64,000 bases of DNA from Chrysomallon squamiferum (taxonomy: Eukaryota > Mollusca > Gastropoda > Neomphalida > Peltospiridae): NCBI GenBank assembly GCA_012295275.1, contig CM022673.1, forward strand, positions 10,934,288 to 10,998,287. The letters are read 5' to 3'. This document shows, in pieces, positions 59,067 through 64,000 of the stretch (positions are counted from its first letter, which is position 1; every line of letters starts with the position of its first letter). Both the position numbers and the translations under genes were made by a program. Under the pieces are notes generated by a model that saw only the letters and a list, made by a program, of their open reading frames with translations, ran no database searches and was not told the origin of the DNA.

Positions 59067-62000
59067 CAGTAACAAGCACCAAAAAAAAAAAAAAAAAAAA
59101 TCATTTAAAACATTAAGGAAAAAAGGAAAAAAATAAATAAAGATTTTAAAAAAAGAAAAGAAAAAAAGATCACTTTTATCCCAACAGACATGCTACACAC
59201 TGCCCACACATTAGTGAAACTCACAATGCTGTCTAGGTGCATTCACTGCCGACAGGTACGATGTCTTCCTCGCTGGCCGGTTTCCGTGGATACTCTCCTG
59301 TACAACATGTGCTGGAGGATAGGAAGCTTCAAACACGTTATCACCAAGACCGTAACTGACTGGTCTAGAAGTGAATTCCTGTTCCGTGACCTGAACCTGT
59401 TTCGTGGGTGTCGAGTCGCCAAAGAAAGGCACAATCTCTACAATAGGTGACGACGGGGCACTCGAACTGCCTGGGGAAACGTAAATCTTAATGGGAGCGT
59501 ACTCCTGGTAGCTGGCAAGAGTTGCGGGCCTTTCGCCCTTGGGCGGGCTGGAGTGTTCACCACAGATCTTTCTCACCTTCACTTGTGGTTGTGCCGGCAA
59601 CGCAGTCTGTGACGATGGTGGTTGCATGTGTTGTGGTGGTTGTATTGGCTGCACCGACTGTGGAGGCTGTGTGGTTTGTGTTTGCTGGACAGGCTGTAGC
59701 GGTTGTTTTGATGGTGACTGCTGCTGCTGCACCGGTTGCAACGATGGTTGTATTGATTGTGTTGGTTGTATCAGATGTGTCTGATGCATCAGTTGTGATG
59801 GTTGTATTGGCTGTGATGGTTGCATTGGTTGTGTCGGTTGCATCAGCTGTGATGGTTGTATTAACTGTGATGGTACTGGTTGTGTCTGCTGCATCAGCTG
59901 TGATGGTTGTATTGGCTGTGATGGTTGTATCTGCTGCATCAGCTGTGATGGTTGTATTGGTTGTACAGGTTGTGCTGTCTGTGAAGACTGAATGCTCTGT
60001 GAAGCTGACTGCTGTGTAGAATAGTCCTGACTCGATTCAAACATGGCTGCTCGTGATGCCACTCCCTCGAACTTCTTGTAGCCAGTTATCTTCTGAATTT
60101 CTGTTTTGTACCTGTTGAAGTTGTTACCTGGACTGTTGTTCTCATTTTTACCTGCCTCAAACAAATGTTTTCTGTGGGACACAGAGGGAACAGGGGAAGA
60201 TTTTTTCACCTCAATGTTTGCGGACACCGGAGATCTCGTTAGGGCAAACGTTGTTCCCGACCGCGAGGAATCGTCTTTGTCTGCCTGAGGTGCGTACGAA
60301 GACCCCGCCTTGTACTGCCTCTCACACACAGGAATTTTCACAACAAATGTTTTAGTTTTACTCTCAGGGGAACTCCGATCCTGAAACCTATCACTCGTTT
60401 GTAGCGAAGTTCTGTACCGCCCGCTCGTTCCATCTATGCTGTCCATGCTGGAGGAAAAGCGAAGGGCAACACTGGTCGGAGATTCAGAAACAACAGGAAT
60501 ATAGCGTCGCGACGTTGTCAGCGAGTCTCGGGCCGCATCGGCGTCACCGCGTCTGTGATGCGACGTCTGCATTTCTGTGAGCGGCCGATGGGTCGACGGA
60601 CTGTTCACTGTCGTGGACAGAGAAGACGTGGTTCTCGATCGCAGCATCACAACGGGGTCGCTGCCAGTGCTGCGGTGGCTGGACGGAGTGTACTGAGGGG
60701 GCAGAGTCTGTTTATCATTCTGCATGTCAACGCACAGAGGTCTCTGAAGGTAACTTTGCTTCCTGGGAGAATCACCGATCTGGTTTCCGCTAGGGACACG
60801 AATGTTTTCCTTAGAACTGACCAGACCCCCACGAGAAAGATTTGAATCACTGCTTGATTTGTGTTCCGAAGATTTTGGAGGAAAATACAACCCGAATGAT
60901 TTCTTTGGCGGAAAACAAGAAATATTAGCAGTCATATTGCTACTGTTAACAAGAGGGTTCTCCACACTCCGAGATTTCAAAATTGGCCTCCCTGGAAACT
61001 TGTCTCCAATGAATTTATCCTTAGAGGGTGAATCACCACCAGCATACGATTTCCTTAGATCTGGTCCTGACTGGTCTTCATAGCGAGGAATTCTCTCTCT
61101 CTTTCTAACATCTCTAACTCTGACAGCTATCTTAGTCTCCCCACTAGAACTGCGATGTAGTGGGTCCACACTGCCGTATGTCCGGCTGTCTCCTTCATGG
61201 AATGAATAAGGTGGTGGGCAGTTCTCTAACTGTTCAGGATCAAGTGAACTGCTGCATAATGATTCTTCTGCTTGTGAGTGATAGGCCTGGAGTGAAAAAA
61301 AAATTAAAAAAATAAATTAAATTATTAATTAAAAATAATTTTAAAAAATAAATAAGATTAATAATAATTTTGTTATTTTGAGATTCAAAAGCAGCAGTGA
61401 TGTTAAAATAACACTAATTTACAAACTAATGTATTTTTAACACATTAAACAGATAACCAGTGTCAGCATTCATAAATACATAAGAAAATGTTTTTTTCTT
61501 CTACAACTTGTTTTTCTTTCCACTACAATTTAAAACTTGTCTTGATTATATAAATTTCATGCATGTATTTTCTTTGTGGTGAAGATTTGGGGGTGGTATG
61601 CAAATGTTTAGTCTCTTTGGTTTATGTAAAGCATTACTCACCAGTTGAAGGATGTCTTCATCTCGTGGAACTACTTTCAGCTTAAGAGATTTGTCACTGA
61701 AAAGATAAAGAGATTAATCTTCTTTTAAAAAGACAGTAAAGCAAAGTCGAGCTATTAATAATTTATTATTTTACAATAATTATATATATATTATTTATGG
61801 AGTTTTATTTGAAGCAGTAAACTTGAAAATCACTTAATGTAGTAAACCAAAAGATTATTAAATTCAGGAATCTTGCAAATTATTCAAACAGTAAAGCTGA
61901 GGGTTATTTAGAGAAGTAAAGGTGGGGATAATCAAAATTTGTAAACTTGAAGATGATTCAAACTATTAAATCTATTGTGAATTATTTGATTAACTAAATT

Positions 62001-63683
62001 ATCATTCAAACTAGTATATCTTGAGGATTTTCAAACAAATAAATCTGGGGACTATCCATACTAGTATATCCGAGGATTACTTAAACCAGTAAACCTGTGG
62101 ATTATCCATATTAGTAAACCTAAGGATTATCCAAACTAGTAAACCTGTGGATTATCCAAACTAGTAAACCTGAGGATTACCCAAACGTGCAAACCTGGGG
62201 ATTATTTAAACCACAAAACCAGAATATTGTACACATTAACAAACTTGAGTATCATTTTAACTAGTAAACGTTAGAATTATTCACACTCGTATTAGAAAAC
62301 CAACCTCTGTTGAATAAGGCTGATCACTTGAGAGTAGGTCTTGCCTGAAACAGACTGGCCATTCACTGACACAATCCTGTCTCCTGTGTTCAAACCTGCT
62401 CGGTGGGCTGGGCTTTCTTCTTTCACATTCTTGACAAATATGGTGTCCATCGGCTCCATGTTGCCTGCCCGGGATCCAAGCAGACCTAGAAGATTAAAAA
62501 GTACAGTTTATATTATTAAATTATTTTGCCATTTTTTTTTGTTTTCATGTTTATGTAACGTGGATATATTCCGTATCAAATTGGGCTGCAAGAATGTTAA
62601 CAAATGTAACAGACCAAAGATGTATGTGTGTATATATGTGTATATATATATATTTGTTTGTGTATATATAGACACACACACACACATTCAAACACACGAT
62701 GTCATCTTTATAAAAGTAATAAAAGTATCTTAATCAGATACAGACAAATTTATTTTTATCAAGTTGAAGTATCAGTATGAATACCTGTCTGCCAAAATAT
62801 ATACTTCATACTGTTTTAAAACCTTTTTTTTTTAAACAACTAAAACAAAAGAAACACATCCAGCATTATTTTTGATGTAAACAAAACAATCAGAAACATT
62901 TGTACACACCGACATGAAGATAAATTCAGACAAGCATATTTAAAAGAAATATAAGACAACACCCCTTTCAACAATTAAAAATAAAAAAATAAAAAATAAA
63001 ACCCAAAAACCTATCTACTCAATAATGACAGTAAATTAGACTTTAATTACAAAACGAATTTCTCTTTTACTTATGTCTCAAGTTACACAGTAAATTTTTA
63101 TTGGGTAATTAGAAACTCAGAATGTAATATAAAATGCACACTTTAATTTCAAAGAAATTAAAACAATGAATTTGTTGGTGTTATTTTTTTGTTTTTGAGT
63201 TTATGTTGGTAAGAAAAGACTACCATTACGATATAGATTTCTTAATTTTGTTTTTAAATTACAACACATTACTGTACATAATGGGACCCCATGATAAATT
63301 AAGAAAAGAAGATAGAAACCATGTCTTTAATGATCACACTTGATTATAAATAAAGTTTTAGTTTATGCAACAAATAAAATTGAAAGCTGGAATTATATAC
63401 AGTGTATTTATTATTTAATTATAGGTATACTTTAAATAACAAGAAAACCAAAAAAGTATCATTTCCAGATTAATTCTGACAGAAAAAGTAAATGTTTGAA
63501 GCATTCTGAGAATGAAATGTAATCAGTGAGAAAAATTAGACACATGTTCACACATGCATGAACAAATGCATGGAATTTATACAGAACATTATATATATCA
63601 CTACTGACTTCATCCTGTCTGGAAAAAATATCTTCTTTTCTATTCAACTTACCATCACTGTCATATGCCCCATCATCCTCAAT
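47860..63683 (-). CDS. ARHGAP21: Rho GTPase-activating protein, ARHGAP21/23 family (5' end outside window)
   Basis: A large scaffold GAP that in vertebrates turns off Cdc42/RhoA at Golgi membranes and junctions. Exons in reading order: 63683-63653, 62485-62305, 61696-61642, 61286-59225, 58773-58624, 58102-58013, 57339-57208, 56730-56676, 56204-56091, 55713-55624, 55181-54981, 54227-54047, 53488-53319, 52986-52861, 52382-52274, 51777-51614, 50840-50715, 50401-50293, 50015-47860; about 2,100 residues in view, near the size of the human proteins. Domain order is PDZ, long disordered Q-rich linker, PH, RhoGAP with arginine finger, and a long charged tail, exactly that of ARHGAP21/23. Phases agree at every junction except inside 57339-57208, where one base seems missing. 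The 31-bp exon at 63653 is the first visible; upstream exons lie beyond the window. Confidence 0.95.
50293..53488 (-). CDS. ARHGAP21: ARHGAP21-like RhoGAP domain exons
   Basis: Six exons carry the GAP domain: FGVRLDQC in 53488-53319; [20 protein letters not shown] in 52986-52861, where the arginine of GVYRVPG is the catalytic finger; [17 protein letters not shown] in 52382-52274; [13 protein letters not shown] and [16 protein letters not shown] in 51777-51614; [16 protein letters not shown] in 50840-50715; and HEWFF in 50401-50293. All key GAP residues (R finger, K of [10 protein letters not shown] of the NLA..FGP motif) are present, so activity is expected. Confidence 0.96.
50583..50670. repeat. 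CA microsatellite
   Basis: CA runs with interruptions sit in the intron next to the exon 50715-50840. Confidence 0.9.
51075..51366 (-). mobile_element. Degenerate tRNA-headed SINE in an ARHGAP21-like intron
   Basis: Read on the minus strand it begins GTTATGTAGCTCAGTTGTAG (a tRNA-like A box, TAGCTCAGTTGGTAGAGC type) and continues through GGATGGTATATATAAAATAT, TTGCTGCTAATCAGACAGAG and TAGCCCTTGAAGTG to GTCTGAAACCATATCACTGT and an A run. The body closely matches a repeat I remember as abundant in molluscs (TTGCTGCTAATCGGAAAGAG, GTAGCCCATGAAGTGGCGAC, GTCTGACGCCATATAACCGT). Many point changes and lost CpGs show it is old and inactive. Confidence 0.8.
51400..51640 (-). repeat. Tandem repeat carrying a RhoGAP exon donor
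   Basis: On the minus strand the donor AATAAG/GTAAACATCGCTGTTCTAG (junction at 51614/51613) has related copies at about 51522 (AATAACATAAACATTATTGTTCTAGG) and about 51418 (AATAACATAAACATTACTGTCC). Spacing is roughly 80-105 bases. The copies have lost the GT and so are not donors. Confidence 0.6.
53091..53240. repeat. AT, CACT and CT microsatellites
   Basis: A TA run (53092-53128), ACTC-rich text and a CT run (53190-53240) lie in the intron between RhoGAP exons 53319 and 52986. Confidence 0.92.
54981..56204 (-). CDS. ARHGAP21: ARHGAP21-like PH domain exons (56204-56091, 55713-55624, 55181-54981)
   Basis: Joined text begins TREGWLTCK and continues [40 protein letters not shown] and [18 protein letters not shown]. 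This is a full pleckstrin-homology fold with the conserved C-terminal-helix tryptophan. In vertebrate ARHGAP21 the PH domain, together with a following helix, binds Arf1 and places the protein at the Golgi; the same is inferred here. Confidence 0.93.
55249..55344. repeat. GA microsatellite
   Basis: A near-perfect GA run of about 90 bases directly follows an AT run (55200-55226) in the intron upstream of the second PH exon. Confidence 0.96.
55720..56000. repeat. AAT-rich microsatellite tract
   Basis: Long AATAATAAT stretches with interruptions sit in the intron between the first two PH exons. No coding signal. Confidence 0.85.
56215..56375. repeat. 29-bp tandem array in an ARHGAP21-like intron
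   Basis: Five or six copies of ACTTCATGGCTGTACATAGTAATAAATAT lie directly on the acceptor side of the exon 56204-56091; ACTTCAT starts occur at 56253, 56282, 56311 and 56340. Confidence 0.85.
57208..57339 (-). CDS. ARHGAP21: ARHGAP21-like exon with apparent frameshift
   Basis: The incoming phase gives [20 protein letters not shown] then ARDRSNQ, continuous with the exon before (RSKSV). It then ends at TAG. A shifted frame reads [17 protein letters not shown] up to the AGA/GTATGAG donor and joins in phase to [18 protein letters not shown]. One added base near 57250-57265 would fuse the two; no GT/AG pair inside the exon offers a splicing solution. Confidence 0.7.
57630..57715. mobile_element. 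Possible SINE fragment
   Basis: The + strand text AGTAGGCAAGG and ACATACCACGATATTTGTAT resemble the middle of the same mollusc-type SINE (TAGCAGCAAGGG and ACATACCACGGCCTTTGATA, as remembered). No tRNA head or tail is visible. This may be chance. Confidence 0.3.
59225..61286 (-). CDS. ARHGAP21: ARHGAP21-like 2.1-kb exon, disordered linker with Q-rich repeat
   Basis: From the TTCACTCCAG acceptor the frame starts [20 protein letters not shown] and stays open for 687 codons to a CAGCATT/GTGAGT donor, joining in phase 1 to the next exon. The text is S/P/T/K-rich and probably unstructured. Complement of about 59600-60010 encodes a repeat built on [15 protein letters not shown] and QPTQP units. ATGs inside (such as MDPLHRS near 61169) are not starts, because the frame is open through the acceptor and matches the family there. 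Confidence 0.92.
59600..60010 (-). repeat. ARHGAP21: In-frame glutamine/proline-rich coding repeat
   Basis: About 400 bases encode imperfect 8-9-residue units around QPSQLMQQ / QPIQP inside the ARHGAP21-like linker. The + strand shows it as recurring TGTGATGGTTGTATTGGTTG. The reading frame is preserved throughout, so length changes have been selected to be multiples of three. I do not recall this expansion from vertebrate family members. Confidence 0.85.
61920..62270. repeat. 25-bp tandem array next to the PDZ exon
   Basis: Imperfect copies of AGTAAACCTGTGGATTATCC plus AAACT repeat with a 25-base period (starts near 62089, 62114, 62139, 62163) and decay to the left. The array ends about 35 bases from the PDZ exon. 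Confidence 0.8.
62305..62485 (-). CDS. ARHGAP21: ARHGAP21-like PDZ exon
   Basis: The exon encodes [20 protein letters not shown], then [20 protein letters not shown], a standard PDZ core. The next exon (61696-61642) completes it with [25 protein letters not shown]-type text after the last strand is a signature of ARHGAP21/23. The carboxylate-binding loop is contributed by LLGSRAG at the exon start. Confidence 0.93.
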
Positions 63684-64000
63684 CTGAAAATATAAGATCA
63701 AAATAAATAAATACATACCTACATACATACACATACATACATACATACATGCATACATGCATACAAAATAAATAAATAAATAATTTAAACAAATAAATAA
63801 ATTTAATTTTATTCTATAATCACCTTTACTTTCTTTGACAGTAAATAAATTCACTTCTTACTTACTACAAAAGAAAAAAAACTAAAATCACTTCTTACAT
63901 CCAGAAAAAAAAAAAAAACTAAAATCACAGACATCCAGAGGGAACGAACGAACAAGTACATAAACAAAATAAATAAGTAAATAAGTAAATAAACTTACAC
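63684..64000 (-). other. 5' intron of the ARHGAP21-like gene with CATA and AAAT runs
   Basis: CATACATA repeats (63716-63760) and AAATAAAT runs fill the stretch after the 31-bp exon. No further exon is visible before the window ends. Confidence 0.6.

Noticed and set aside
59522-60019. 165-codon + strand frame rich in V, A and M
   Set aside because: Antisense shadow of the Q/P-rich RhoGAP linker; no splice or start context.

Overview
This is a stretch of AT-rich animal nuclear DNA carrying three intron-rich genes. Introns of about 0.1-2.8 kb with GT/AG borders, dense microsatellites and minisatellites, and protein families found only in animals all point to a metazoan. A degenerate tRNA-headed SINE at 51075-51366 resembles a repeat common in molluscs, so I infer a mollusc (possibly a gastropod or bivalve). 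That placement rests on memory of the repeat, not on a search.

Layout. (1) + strand, 2514-13782: a POU class 6 transcription factor (POU6F2-like); any 5' exons lie before the window. Its Q/S/A-rich region is followed by a POU-specific domain and a POU homeodomain split by an intron. A probable 3' UTR follows, then about 8 kb of AT-rich non-coding DNA. (2) - strand, 24360-39224, with a non-coding 5' exon near 40.7 kb: a DUF4062-NACHT-TPR protein of the TTC41 / nephrocystin-3-like kind, with an MGCGSSK N-terminus suited to lipidation. It is tail-to-tail with the POU gene. (3) - strand, 47860-63683 and continuing 5' beyond the window: a large Rho GTPase-activating protein of the ARHGAP21/23 family (PDZ, Q-rich linker, PH, RhoGAP, long tail). 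Genes 2 and 3 are read in the same direction, about 7-8 kb apart. Nothing suggests the three genes share a pathway.

Most unusual observations. Several tandem repeats begin exactly at exon-intron junctions and contain copies of the splice site plus a little exon (acceptors at 2514 and 12552; donors at 4440, 5476 and, on the minus strand, 51613). The 12552 case duplicates the acceptor and first 46 exon bases of the POU-specific domain exon, and the upstream copy runs into a stop. A 224-bp near-perfect palindrome with no spacer lies at 30126-30349. An inverted copy of the start of one NACHT-TPR exon lies in another intron of the same gene. Four otherwise conserved exons, spread over all three genes, carry apparent one-base frameshifts, three of them next to G/C runs or short indels; I read this mainly as consensus error or allelic indels rather than three dying genes.

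Limits: exon borders were set by hand from splice consensus, phase continuity and remembered family similarity. No alignment, RNA data or database was available.
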